A stretch of DNA of 64,000 bases from Rivularia sp. PCC 7116 (GTDB lineage Bacteria; Cyanobacteriota; Cyanobacteriia; Cyanobacteriales; Nostocaceae): positions 3,410,001-3,474,000 of the forward strand of contig NC_019678.1 in NCBI RefSeq assembly GCF_000316665.1, read 5' to 3'. Under the pieces are notes generated by a model, which saw nothing but the letters and a program-made list of their open reading frames with translations, was not told the DNA's origin and did no database searches. Shown here piece by piece: positions 25,974-34,109 of this stretch (position 1 is the first letter of the stretch; each line of letters starts with the position of its first letter). The position numbers were made by a program, and so were the translations under genes.

Positions 25974-27830
25974 TTAAAACGGTAAATTATTCAGCAAACC
26001 TAAGGACCAACTAATAAATAAGCCGATTAAACTGACTCCGAAGATAATGGTCAGTAAATAACCTTGAGAACGCCCGGAAATACTGTATTTCAAACCTTGT
26101 CCGCTGAAGATTGCTGCAAAACCAACTAGATTCACAAATCCATCTACCAAATAGCGATCGCTCCAAGCAGAAATTTTAGATAACCATGCGACAGCACCCA
26201 CTAAGGTTACTCGATAAATCCGGTCTATATAAAAGTCATATCCTAATAAATCTTGTATAAATCTCCAAGTTAATACTCTCGATCTTGACCAAGCTTTATG
26301 CAGATAAATTGTAGAACCGATAATTACCCCAAGTAAACTCGAAGATACTAATGCTGCTAATACATACCAATTAATACTGTCCCAAGTGGGTAACAAGTAC
26401 CATTTCTGAAGCATCATAGGTACTAACAAAGTCATTATAGTCAGCGATACCATTGGTAATGCCATTGGCCAATGCACTTCGGGAGTTCGACGAGTTTTTT
26501 GTTGTGTTTCTCCCCAAAATGCTAATCTAAATACCCTTGTCAAATTCAAGGCTGTTAAACCGTTGACTATTACCAAAATTCCAATTACCCAGGGGCTAGT
26601 TAAAACAAAACCGTCAGCCCATGAGAGCATTGCCCAAAAACTTCCTAAAGGTAGCAGCGTTACCATACCCGCCGAACCCACAATAAAAGCTGTAGTGGTT
26701 GCAGGCATCCGCGACCATAATCCCCCCATCTCGGTTATATCCTGAGTGTGAGTAGTATAAATCACCGAGCCAGCACTCATAAATAATAAAGCTTTGGCTA
26801 TACCGTGAGTCAATAATAAAAGCAGCGCTACACCACCTTGTTCCATACCTGCTGCCACAAACACTAAACCCATGTATGCACTAGTGGAATGGGATAATGT
26901 TCGCTTAATATCTATTTGAGCGATGGAAACTAAACTTGCTCCTACCGCAGTAACAGTACCGATAACTAGCAAAGCATCTAAAGCTACTGGCGATAAAGCT
27001 ATAATCGGCTCTAACTTGTAAAGTACGTAAGCACCACCAGCAACTACTAAAGAATTTCGCAGTACAGAAGCTGGATTTGGTCCTTCCATTGCTTCGTCTA
27101 ACCACAAATTCAGGGGAAACTGAGCGCATTTACCTATAGGTCCAGCAATCAATGCTAACCCCAATAAAGTCGAAGTTAGGGGGCTTAAATCTGCCGTCTG
27201 CGCCCATTCATATAAGTCGGAAAAATCCCAACTACCTGCCATCGTGCCAATAGTTACTACTCCCATTAGCAGCAACAAATCCCCTACTCGTTTGGTAAGA
27301 AATGCATCGCGTGCAGCAGTAACTACTAAGGGTTGAGCATACCAAAATCCGACCAATAGATAAGTTGAAAGAGTTAAAACTTCCAATACCATGTAGCTGA
27401 GCAATAAAGAATCGCTAATAGCTAAAGCAGTCAAAGCTGCTTCAAAGAAACCCATTAAAGCGAAAAATCTTGCTGTAGCCCAGTCTTTTTCCAAGTAGCC
27501 CAAGGCATAAATTTGTGCTAGCAAACTTAATCCGGCAATTAAAATCGTCGCACCAATACCTACTGACGATATATCTAATTCAAAAGCTAAATTTAAATCG
27601 CGGCACGAAAACCAATTAATAATATAAGTTTGTGGTGTACTACCTTCAACTTCTTTAAATACCAATAAACCATGAATTAAAGCTGCCGCAGTTGTCAGTA
27701 TATTTAAATAAGCTGCCGGTCTTGGCCCAGTACGCTTAATTAAGCCTACCGTCCAAGGCAAAGTTAATAGCGCACCTACTAATCCATATAAAGGCAAAGC
27801 CCAACTAGTTGAAAACAAGAACTGATTCAT
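25974..27830 (-). CDS. ndhF4: NAD(P)H-quinone oxidoreductase subunit F, CO2-uptake type
   Basis: 618 residues, polytopic. It is the largest antiporter-like subunit (NuoL/NdhF type) of NDH-1, carrying the lateral helix and supporting proton pumping. Visible family blocks are LDISSVGIGATILIAGLSLL near residue 85, LGYLEKDW, FPLNLWLDEAMEGPNPASVL around 238 (the HAMEGPTP-type loop), and IKRTLSHSTSAYMGLVFVAAG around 305. It is shorter than the photosynthetic/respiratory NdhF1 and matches the F3/F4 size class. It is the first gene of the ndhF4-ndhD4-cupB unit and is divergent from ccmK2, so both arms of the CO2-concentrating mechanism start from one 624-bp region. Confidence 0.9.
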   Translation of the reverse strand: MNQFLFSTSWALPLYGLVGALLTLPWTVGLIKRTGPRPAAYLNILTTAAALIHGLLVFKEVEGSTPQTYIINWFSCRDLNLAFELDISSVGIGATILIAGLSLLAQIYALGYLEKDWATARFFALMGFFEAALTALAISDSLLLSYMVLEVLTLSTYLLVGFWYAQPLVVTAARDAFLTKRVGDLLLLMGVVTIGTMAGSWDFSDLYEWAQTADLSPLTSTLLGLALIAGPIGKCAQFPLNLWLDEAMEGPNPASVLRNSLVVAGGAYVLYKLEPIIALSPVALDALLVIGTVTAVGASLVSIAQIDIKRTLSHSTSAYMGLVFVAAGMEQGGVALLLLLTHGIAKALLFMSAGSVIYTTHTQDITEMGGLWSRMPATTTAFIVGSAGMVTLLPLGSFWAMLSWADGFVLTSPWVIGILVIVNGLTALNLTRVFRLAFWGETQQKTRRTPEVHWPMALPMVSLTIMTLLVPMMLQKWYLLPTWDSINWYVLAALVSSSLLGVIIGSTIYLHKAWSRSRVLTWRFIQDLLGYDFYIDRIYRVTLVGAVAWLSKISAWSDRYLVDGFVNLVGFAAIFSGQGLKYSISGRSQGYLLTIIFGVSLIGLFISWSLGLLNNLPF

Positions 27831-28454
27831 ATAAAATTGTCGCTACAAAAGCCTTTAAGATTTTTTCCTAAATTTGTCACTAAATCATGCAATATAAACC
27901 TGTATTCATGCAGTTCCATTTTTGATTCAAAGCTTGTTTATAGGTACTTTTTTTGAAAACAATCTCATCTAAAAAAACTCTTCTCCGAATAAGTGTTTTT
28001 GCTTCGTTCTGCGATTTTTACTAATTTCAGAATCCAAAATTATGTGTCTGATAAGAAAAATTTATATTTATTTTATATCTGTTTTGCACCAATGACAATC
28101 TTGGAAGAAAGACCGAATTAGAACTCTTTGAGATGACGGAGATTCCTCACTACTATATAATTTATGCTTGTACGAAGGCAGTTTGGGCAAATGTAATAAA
28201 GAAATTATAAAGCAGAAGTGACCACTCTAGAAACTGTAAAGTTCTAGACGACTGTAACTGACCCTCAAAGATATGTTAAGTTTTTTAAAATGCTTTTATT
28301 ACAAACTATTATACTAATTTATATTGCAAGGGGTGCAAAGCTTTCATATGCTTAATTGAGAAGGCTTTTTTTTTAGCTCAAGATTGAGGGCTATATGCGT
28401 TCAAAAAACCTTCCCTCTAAGAGTACGAATCGAGTAAGTTGTTGGAGTCAGTAA
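27831..28454. promoter_or_regulatory. Shared divergent promoter region, ndhF4 / ccmK2
   Basis: 624 bp without genes between two divergent inorganic-carbon units. It is AT-rich and free of the heptamer repeats that fill most other gaps here, which fits selection for regulatory function. It contains a perfect inverted repeat at 28226-28248 and a GGAG ribosome site 8 nt before ccmK2. The LysR regulator at 34.1 kb is a plausible ligand (T-N11-A type sites), but no site can be assigned by reading. Confidence 0.6.
28226..28248. promoter_or_regulatory. Perfect 7-bp inverted repeat, candidate operator
   Basis: TCTAGAA and TTCTAGA are separated by 9 bp (ACTGTAAAG), followed shortly by a second CTGTAA word. 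The 16-bp dyad spacing is compatible with a dimeric regulator site; binding is inferred only. Confidence 0.4.
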
Positions 28455-28763
28455 ATGCCTATAGCAGTTGGAATGATTGAAACCAAAGGTTTCCCAGCAG
28501 TCGTGGAAGCTGCGGATGCGATGGTGAAAGCCGCTCGCGTTACCTTGGTTGGTTATGAAAAAATCGGTAGTGCCCGCGTGACAGTAATTGTTCGGGGAGA
28601 TGTTTCTGAAGTACAAGCTTCAGTTGCAGCAGGAATCGAAGCCGCTAGAAGAGTTAACGGTGGTGAAGTAGTTTCCACTCACATTATTGCTCGTCCCCAT
28701 GAGAACCTGGAATATGTACTACCAATTAGGTACACCGAAGCAGTGGAGCAATTCCGAACTTAA
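28455..28763 (+). CDS. ccmK2: Carboxysome shell hexamer protein CcmK (first copy)
   Basis: 102 residues, a single BMC domain that forms cyclic hexamers tiling the carboxysome facets. It starts with [21 protein letters not shown], carries the pore loop KIGSAR at ~36-41 and [11 protein letters not shown], and ends [22 protein letters not shown]. Length and position as first gene match Synechocystis ccmK2 (recalled order K2-K1-L-M-N). It differs from the second copy mainly at the pore (SAR versus TGR) and by lacking the 12-residue tail. GGAG lies 8 nt before the ATG. First gene of the ccm operon. Confidence 0.95.
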   Translation: MPIAVGMIETKGFPAVVEAADAMVKAARVTLVGYEKIGSARVTVIVRGDVSEVQASVAAGIEAARRVNGGEVVSTHIIARPHENLEYVLPIRYTEAVEQFRT

Positions 28764-29122
28764 CGGCTTTTAATTAGTAAAAATTTTTGTGATATGCCCT
28801 GCATACTGGCTTTAATTGAGCTTGCTGCGCGAGCAAATTAATAACAAAAATAAGAAAAACGCCCCAAGTAACATCTGTTATTTTCTGTAAAAACTGATGG
28901 GTTGATTATATTCATTTAAAGTGTGGTAGTCAGTAACTCAAATAAGCACTTGGGAATTATTAGTTAAGCCTCCCAGGGCAAATCTAATCATTGCCTTTGT
29001 GTAGAGAAAAATAGACCGCCAAGTTTTTACTGTACAAATATTTGTACGGTTTTTTGAAGGCGGTTCCCTTCTTAAAACAAGAGCAGTTTTATTTTTAGGA
29101 CAATTTTCGAGGATTAAAAGAA
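28764..29122 (+). other. ccmK2-ccmK1 spacer with a long hairpin
   Basis: A 359-bp untranslated gap inside the operon. At 29015-29064 ACCGCC and GGCGGT form outer arms around a perfect 16-bp palindrome GTACAAATATTTGTAC (29032-29047). A smaller hairpin TTGCT-GCGCG-AGCAA lies near 28828. The large one is 58 nt before the ccmK1 start. These could set relative expression of the two shell proteins by partial termination, RNA processing or a separate promoter. No coding signal. Confidence 0.55.
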
Positions 29123-29467
29123 ATGTCGATTGCAGTCGGAATGGTTGAAACTCTGGGTTTTCCAGCGGTTGTAGAAGCAGCAGACGCGATGGTGAAAGCC
29201 GCTCGTGTTACCTTGGTTGGATACGAAAAGATTGGTACCGGAAGAGTTACCGTTATTGTTCGAGGAGACGTATCTGAAGTCCAAGCTTCAGTTGGAGCAG
29301 GAATCGATTCAGTAAAGCGAGTAAACGGCGGACAAGTATTATCTACCCATATCATTGCTCGTCCTCACGAAAACCTCGAATACGTTCTACCGATTAGATA
29401 TACCGAAGATGTAGAACAATTCCGGGAAAATGTGAACGCAATTCGTCCTTATGGTGGTAGACCGTAA
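29123..29467 (+). CDS. ccmK1: Carboxysome shell hexamer protein CcmK (second copy)
   Basis: 114 residues: a BMC domain very similar to the first CcmK, followed by an extra C-terminal tail ([13 protein letters not shown]) of the length seen in Synechocystis CcmK1. The pore loop is KIGTGR. CGAGG precedes the ATG at about 11 nt. The 3' end lies 21 bp before ccmL, so these two are tightly coupled, unlike the 359-bp gap to the first ccmK. Paralogues of this type can form mixed hexamers and tune facet permeability (family knowledge); the difference at the pore is what the sequence shows. Confidence 0.95.
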   Translation: MSIAVGMVETLGFPAVVEAADAMVKAARVTLVGYEKIGTGRVTVIVRGDVSEVQASVGAGIDSVKRVNGGQVLSTHIIARPHENLEYVLPIRYTEDVEQFRENVNAIRPYGGRP

Positions 29468-29488
29468 TTTTAATATCATACGAAAGGA

Positions 29489-29791
29489 ATGCAAATTGCC
29501 AGAGTTCGCGGTACCGTATCTAGCACGCAAAAAGACCCAAGTTTTAGAGGAGTTAAACTGCTGCTGTTACAACTAATAGACGAAGAAGGACGTGTCCAGC
29601 CAGAATATGAAGTAGCAGCAGATGCCGTCGGTGCGGGAGTTGATGAGTGGGTACTTGTCAGTCGCGGTAGTGCTGCTCGTCAAGTTTATGGCAACGAACA
29701 GCGTCCAATTGATGCAGCAGTAGTAGCGATAATCGATACGGTTTACGTTGAAAATCGCCAAATCTACAGTAAGAAAGACCAATATCGATAG
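29489..29791 (+). CDS. ccmL: Carboxysome vertex pentamer protein CcmL
   Basis: 100 residues, the usual BMV/CcmL length. It forms pentamers that cap the twelve carboxysome vertices. MQIARVRGTVSSTQKDPSFR at the start, DAVGAGVDEWVLVSRGSAAR at ~46-65 and the terminal YSKKDQYR are diagnostic. The start is fixed by the family N-terminus, although the only Shine-Dalgarno (AAAGGA) directly abuts the ATG, closer than usual, so translation may depend on coupling with ccmK1. A dispersed-repeat block follows before ccmM. Confidence 0.96.
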   Translation: MQIARVRGTVSSTQKDPSFRGVKLLLLQLIDEEGRVQPEYEVAADAVGAGVDEWVLVSRGSAARQVYGNEQRPIDAAVVAIIDTVYVENRQIYSKKDQYR

Positions 29792-29804
29792 TTAGTTGTT
29801 AGTG

Positions 29805-29966
29805 AGACAGCGCTGTCTTGGGGGTTTCCCCCATGAGCGACTGCGTTAGCGAAGCGTCTCCCGGAGGGAGATACCCGAAGGGTGGATAGTTGTTAGTTGT
29901 TAGTAGGACAACTCATAACTCATAACTCCTAACTCCTAACTCCTAACTCCTAACTCCTAACTCATG
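29805..29966. repeat. Dispersed repeat and heptamer block inside the ccm operon
   Basis: 29805-29886 is a palindromic cyanobacterial dispersed repeat (a CAGCGCTG palindrome, GGGGGTTTCCCCC, GCGACTGCGTTAGCGAAGCG, CTCCCGGAGGGAG). It is followed by GTTAGTT units and six CTAACTC units up to the ccmM ribosome site. It is non-coding and separates ccmL from ccmM by 206 bp. Confidence 0.75.
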
Positions 29967-29997
29967 ACTAACAACACATTTGAGGAGAAATAAAGCT

Positions 29998-31770
29998 ATG
30001 AGAGTCCGCACTATGACAGCGGCTCCCCCAACCCCTTGGTCGAATGATTTATCTGAACCGCGAATTCACGAGACTGCTTTCGTACACTCGTTTTCCCATA
30101 TAATAGGCGATGTTGAAATCAGTTCTAATGTAATTGTTGCTCCAGGAAGTTCGGTGCGAGCGGATGAAGGAGCGCCGTTTTTTATAGGTGAAAACACTAA
30201 TATTCAAGATGGCGTTGTTATACATGGCTTAGAACAAGGTCGGGTATTAGGGGATAATAAAAAAGAATATTCAGTATGGATAGGTAAAGACAGTTGCATT
30301 ACCCACATGGCTCTGATTCACGGACCTTGTTATATCGGTAGTAACTGCTTTATCGGCTTTCGTTCGACGGTATTTAATGCCAGAGTAGGCGATGGATGTA
30401 TCGTAATGATGCACGCCTTAATTCAGGATGTAGAAATTCCCCCCGGTAAATATGTACCTTCCGGGGCTGTGATTATTAGTCAACAGCAAGCCGACCGCTT
30501 GCCAGATGTAAATCCACAGGATAAAGAATTTGCTCATCATGTAGTAGGAGTAAATCAGGCACTTAGAGCGGGTTACCTTTGTGCTGAAGATACTAAATGT
30601 ATTACAAAAGTACGTGAAAAAATAGACACATATAATACAAAAGCCAATAACGATTCGCAAACACAAACGCAAAGGAGTATTGAAGTGTATAACAGTGGTT
30701 TGGATAATCAAACAGTAGACCAAGTACGCTATCTGTTGGAGCAAGGATTTAAAATTGGCACCGAGCATGTAGATAAAAGACGTTTTCGCACGGGTACCTG
30801 GCATAGCTGCCAACCTATAGATGCTAGAAGTATTGGTGATGCAGTATCGGCTTTAGAAGGTTGCATGACCGAACACCAAGGCGAATATATCCGCTTGTTC
30901 GGTATCGATACCAAGCACAAAAAACGAGTTTTAGAAACAATTATTCAACGTCCCGACGGTTCCACAAAACCAAATACAACATCTACCTACACTACGCCTC
31001 CAAAACCCAGCAATGGTGGATATAGTAGCAGTTATAGCGATAGCAGTTACAACAATAGTAGCTATAGAAGCACTAACAATGGTAACTATAGCAACGGCAG
31101 TTCTCAACTCAGCACCGAAACTATAGATCACGTTCGTAACTTGCTCTCGGGCGGTTACAAGATTGGCATGGAACACGTTGACAAGCGACGTTTTCGCACC
31201 GGTTCTTGGCAAAGCTGTAGTCCAATTCAGACCAACAACGCCAGCGAAGCTATTTCAGCTTTGGAAGAATGCATGAGAAGTCATCAAGGCGAATACGTGC
31301 GTTTAATTGGAATCGACCCCAAAGCAAGAAGAAGAGTATTAGAAACCATTATTCAACGTCCCGATGGTTCTAGTAACGGCTCATCCAACGGCAACGGTGG
31401 TTCGTACCGTCCCGCCACTGATGTTCCTTCAGACTCAGCTTCTACATTTACCCCTGAAGTCAGAAGATATGGCGCGGGTGCTGGTTCTACGGCAACTCTT
31501 ACAGATACTCGCTTGAGTGCTGAAGCCATAGACGAAGTTCGCAATCTGTTGCGTGGTGGTTATCAAATCAGTGCCGAACACGTAGACAAGCGTCGTTTCC
31601 GAACAGGTACTTGGTATAGCTGCGGACAGATAAATTCCAACTCCGAAAGAGAAGTAGTAGGAATCTTAGAATCATACATAACAGAATATCCAGGAGAATA
31701 CGTCCGCTTAATTGGCATTGATCCCAAAGCCAAGCGTCGTGTAGTCGAAACCATTATTCAACGTCCGTAA
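29998..31770 (+). CDS. ccmM: Carboxysome organiser CcmM: gamma carbonic anhydrase plus three Rubisco-small-subunit-like domains
   Basis: 590 residues from the ATG at 29998, which has GAGGAGA 9 nt upstream; a TTG further upstream overlaps that site and is rejected. Residues 1-~205 are the left-handed beta-helix gamma-CA domain. Putative zinc ligands His76, His103 and His108 are present, as is the Cys195/Cys201 pair whose disulfide activates the Thermosynechococcus homologue (recalled). Three SSU-like domains follow (about 233-318, 368-455, 505-590), each with GxHVDKRRF-type core ([11 protein letters not shown]), joined by Ser/Asn/Gly-rich linkers. These domains bind Rubisco and condense it. 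An internal GTG with its own Shine-Dalgarno (codon 230) would yield a short form with only the three SSU-like domains. Domains 1 and 2 have a Cys pair; domain 3 has only the first Cys. Confidence 0.96.
   Translation: MRVRTMTAAPPTPWSNDLSEPRIHETAFVHSFSHIIGDVEISSNVIVAPGSSVRADEGAPFFIGENTNIQDGVVIHGLEQGRVLGDNKKEYSVWIGKDSCITHMALIHGPCYIGSNCFIGFRSTVFNARVGDGCIVMMHALIQDVEIPPGKYVPSGAVIISQQQADRLPDVNPQDKEFAHHVVGVNQALRAGYLCAEDTKCITKVREKIDTYNTKANNDSQTQTQRSIEVYNSGLDNQTVDQVRYLLEQGFKIGTEHVDKRRFRTGTWHSCQPIDARSIGDAVSALEGCMTEHQGEYIRLFGIDTKHKKRVLETIIQRPDGSTKPNTTSTYTTPPKPSNGGYSSSYSDSSYNNSSYRSTNNGNYSNGSSQLSTETIDHVRNLLSGGYKIGMEHVDKRRFRTGSWQSCSPIQTNNASEAISALEECMRSHQGEYVRLIGIDPKARRRVLETIIQRPDGSSNGSSNGNGGSYRPATDVPSDSASTFTPEVRRYGAGAGSTATLTDTRLSAEAIDEVRNLLRGGYQISAEHVDKRRFRTGTWYSCGQINSNSEREVVGILESYITEYPGEYVRLIGIDPKAKRRVVETIIQRP
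30672..30687 (+). promoter_or_regulatory. Internal ribosome binding site and GTG start for a short CcmM form
   Basis: AAGGAG at 30672-30677, a 7-nt spacer and an in-frame GTG at 30685 (codon 230) sit exactly at the boundary between the gamma-CA domain and the first SSU-like domain. This would give a ~361-residue protein equivalent to the CcmM35 form of S. elongatus, which also starts at an internal GTG. Confidence 0.7.
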
Positions 31771-31840
31771 TTTGGGAATTGGGGAATGGGTAATGGGTAA
31801 TAGATAATGGGTAATAGATAATGGGTAAGAAATTAAAGAT
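31770..31840. repeat. Short tandem repeats in the ccmM-ccmN gap
   Basis: TGGGTAATAGATAA-type units repeat after the ccmM stop; a pyrimidine-rich stretch (TCTCTCCTTGTCTCTCC) follows before ccmN. Confidence 0.7.
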
Positions 31841-31950
31841 ATTAACTTAATTCATAATTCCTGATTCTTTCTCTCCTTGTCTCTCCATCCTCTCATCCCC
31901 TTCTCCCCCAATCCCCTTTTCTTCCCTCCACTCAAGAGATTAAAAACAAA

Positions 31951-32787
31951 ATGTCCGTGCCGCCACTGCGTCTGTATAACAATTTTGAGACTTTTTTCAG
32001 TGGTGAGGTGATTATTCATGCTAGTGCTGTGATTGCACCAGGCGTAATAATGCAGGCAGCCCCCGATAGCAAAATAATTATCGGTTCTGGAGTTTGTATT
32101 GGTATGGGGTCGATTCTCCAGGTAGATACAGGAACTTTAGAGATAGAATCGGGCGCTAACTTGGGAGCCGGTTTCCTAATGGTTGGTGCCGGTAAAATTG
32201 GTGCAAATGCCTGTATAGGTTCGGCTACAACTGTTTTTTGTGCTTCTGTAGAACCAGGAGAAGTAGTAGCACCTGGTTCGATTGTGGGAGATAGCAGTAG
32301 GTCTTTTACAGAATCTTCCACCAAAGAAATGAATGGTAGAGTTCACCAGCCTCAGTTACCTTTAGCAGAAGAAGCCGAAGAAACACAAGAAGTTGAGGAA
32401 GCCGAAGAAACACAAGAAGTTGAGGAAGTCCACAAAGAAATCTCTTCTGATACTTCTGGAGATTCTGATGCTCCTAATAATTCGATTTATAGCACTCCTC
32501 CCATTACCCCTTCACCTCGCCCTTACGTTAGTCCATCCCCAATTTCTTATTTTTCTCTGACTCAAGAGTCAACAGAGGAAATCGTTTCGTCAGAGAATTC
32601 ATCAGAGGAACATGTCAATATAGAAAATACAGAAGAGTCATCAGCAGAAGAACCAGCCAATACAAATTCTAACGGCATGGGAAATCATATTTATGGAAGA
32701 AGTAGTATTAAAAGCCTGCTAGTAACTTTATTTCCCCACCGACAAAACTTGAACGAACCTCCTGAAGATGAATCTGAAGAAGGATGA
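31951..32787 (+). CDS. ccmN: Carboxysome assembly protein CcmN
   Basis: 278 residues. It bridges CcmM to the CcmK shell. Residues ~10-125 are hexapeptide-repeat beta-helix (IIHASAVIAPGVIMQAAPD, IGSGVCIGMGSILQ, LGAGFLMVGAGKIGANA). Residues ~130-235 are a long acidic, Ser/Pro-rich linker containing a near-perfect tandem 10-residue duplication (EEAEETQEVE, then EAEETQEVEE). The C-terminal amphipathic segment IYGRSSIKSLLVTLFPHR at about 244-261 is the encapsulation peptide that docks on CcmK. A further 17 acidic residues follow, so the peptide is not strictly terminal. It follows ccmM by 180 bp. Confidence 0.93.
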   Translation: MSVPPLRLYNNFETFFSGEVIIHASAVIAPGVIMQAAPDSKIIIGSGVCIGMGSILQVDTGTLEIESGANLGAGFLMVGAGKIGANACIGSATTVFCASVEPGEVVAPGSIVGDSSRSFTESSTKEMNGRVHQPQLPLAEEAEETQEVEEAEETQEVEEVHKEISSDTSGDSDAPNNSIYSTPPITPSPRPYVSPSPISYFSLTQESTEEIVSSENSSEEHVNIENTEESSAEEPANTNSNGMGNHIYGRSSIKSLLVTLFPHRQNLNEPPEDESEEG

Positions 32788-33034
32788 AATAAATCCGCCT
32801 ATGCATTAGACTTATATACTTTAATTGTTCCTAATAAGGGTTTTGACCCTTCAAGTTTTAGTATCAAAAAAAGACAACTTTTTTCTTTGAATACAAGCCC
32901 ACCGGCTTCAAGATATTTTCCATGCTCCATGCTTCACTTTTATAAAAGCTAGGATTAAAGGTAAATCGTAAACTCATATACTTAATTTTATCCTTCACCT
33001 GTCGCAGTTAGTTGGAGTTTTGGGGAAAACTTAA

Positions 33035-33832
33035 ATGCACTCGTATAATTATTCATCAGACCGAGATAATAGCAAAGGGGCTGCTTTAGGATTAGTGTCT
33101 ACTCTTAGTTTTCCTGCCATCGTGGGAACTGCGGACATGATGCTTAAATCTGCTGGAGTTCACTTAATTGGGTATGAAAAAATTGGCGGGGGACATTGTA
33201 CGGCAATTATTCGGGGTGGAATAGCCGATGTGCGTTTGGCTGTAGAATCCGGCGAACAAACCGCACAACAATTCGGGCAGTTTGTTTCGAGTTTGGTAAT
33301 ACCTCGCCCCTATCCTAATTTGAATATTGTCTTACCTATTATTAGCAAAATAGGTAATATTGCCGAAGGAGCTAGTTATAGTAAATTGAGCAATCAAGCA
33401 GTTGGTTTGGTTGAAACAATCGGTTTCCCGGCAATGGTGGGAGCCTCGGATGCCATGCTTAAATCAGCAGATGTTCAGCTGGCAGCTTACGAAAAAATCG
33501 GCTCTGGTTTGTGTACTGCGATAATTCGCGGTTCTGTCGCAAATGTTGCAGTTGCTGTAGAAGCTGGGATGTACGAAGCCGAGCGAATTGGGGATTTAAA
33601 TGCTGTTATGGTAATACCTCGTCCGTTGGATGAATTAGAGCAAACGCTACCTGTAGCAAGTTGTTGGATAGAAGAACGTCAACCAGTAAATTTACCAATC
33701 AACATCAAAGAGCAAGTTGGAGAAGCTGAATTATTGGAATTGCCAGAATTAAACAAGTTACCCGAAAAAGTAGTTGAAGAAATTTCAATCGTACCGGAAG
33801 TTGAAAGATTGGAAATTGGTGAGTTGGAATAA
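33035..33832 (+). CDS. ccmO: Carboxysome shell protein CcmO (tandem BMC domains)
   Basis: 265 residues. Two BMC domains (about 12-100 and 123-210) are fused, forming pseudohexameric trimers needed for shell closure. Domain 1 has pore loop KIGGGH and domain 2 KIGSGL, in YEKIGxGxCTAIIRG contexts; both differ from the CcmK pores. Residues ~215-265 are a Glu/Leu-rich acidic tail (AELLELPELNKLPEKVVEE). The N-terminal ~12 residues (HSYNYSSDRDNS) are an extra hydrophilic lead. It directly follows ccmN (247 bp) on the same strand; in many beta-cyanobacteria ccmO sits elsewhere, so this is a complete K-K-L-M-N-O set. A weak AAGGG-TTTT-GACCCTT hairpin lies in the preceding gap near 32836. Confidence 0.93.
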   Translation: MHSYNYSSDRDNSKGAALGLVSTLSFPAIVGTADMMLKSAGVHLIGYEKIGGGHCTAIIRGGIADVRLAVESGEQTAQQFGQFVSSLVIPRPYPNLNIVLPIISKIGNIAEGASYSKLSNQAVGLVETIGFPAMVGASDAMLKSADVQLAAYEKIGSGLCTAIIRGSVANVAVAVEAGMYEAERIGDLNAVMVIPRPLDELEQTLPVASCWIEERQPVNLPINIKEQVGEAELLELPELNKLPEKVVEEISIVPEVERLEIGELE

Positions 33833-34109
33833 TTATAGGTTATTGGGCATTGGATTACTTGTTGTGCTTTCATGCTAAATGTACAGCCTAAATACCGTTA
33901 TTTCAAATAATAACTTTTAATGTATCATAAATGAAATACTTATTCTTAGATAAATACTATAGAGAATAGTCTATGGATATCCCTATAACTTTTCCATGAG
34001 CTAAAACTGTTTCTAGCTTGATTCTTCGATAATATATATAGATATATCTATGGAAAAGCATTTTTACATAGACATTTGTTTATTGAGTATTATTTGAGGA
34101 TAATCAACA

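Noticed and set aside
29980-29997. Upstream TTG start for ccmM
   Set aside because: It overlaps the strong GAGGAGA ribosome site of the ATG at 29998; homologues begin at the corresponding methionine.
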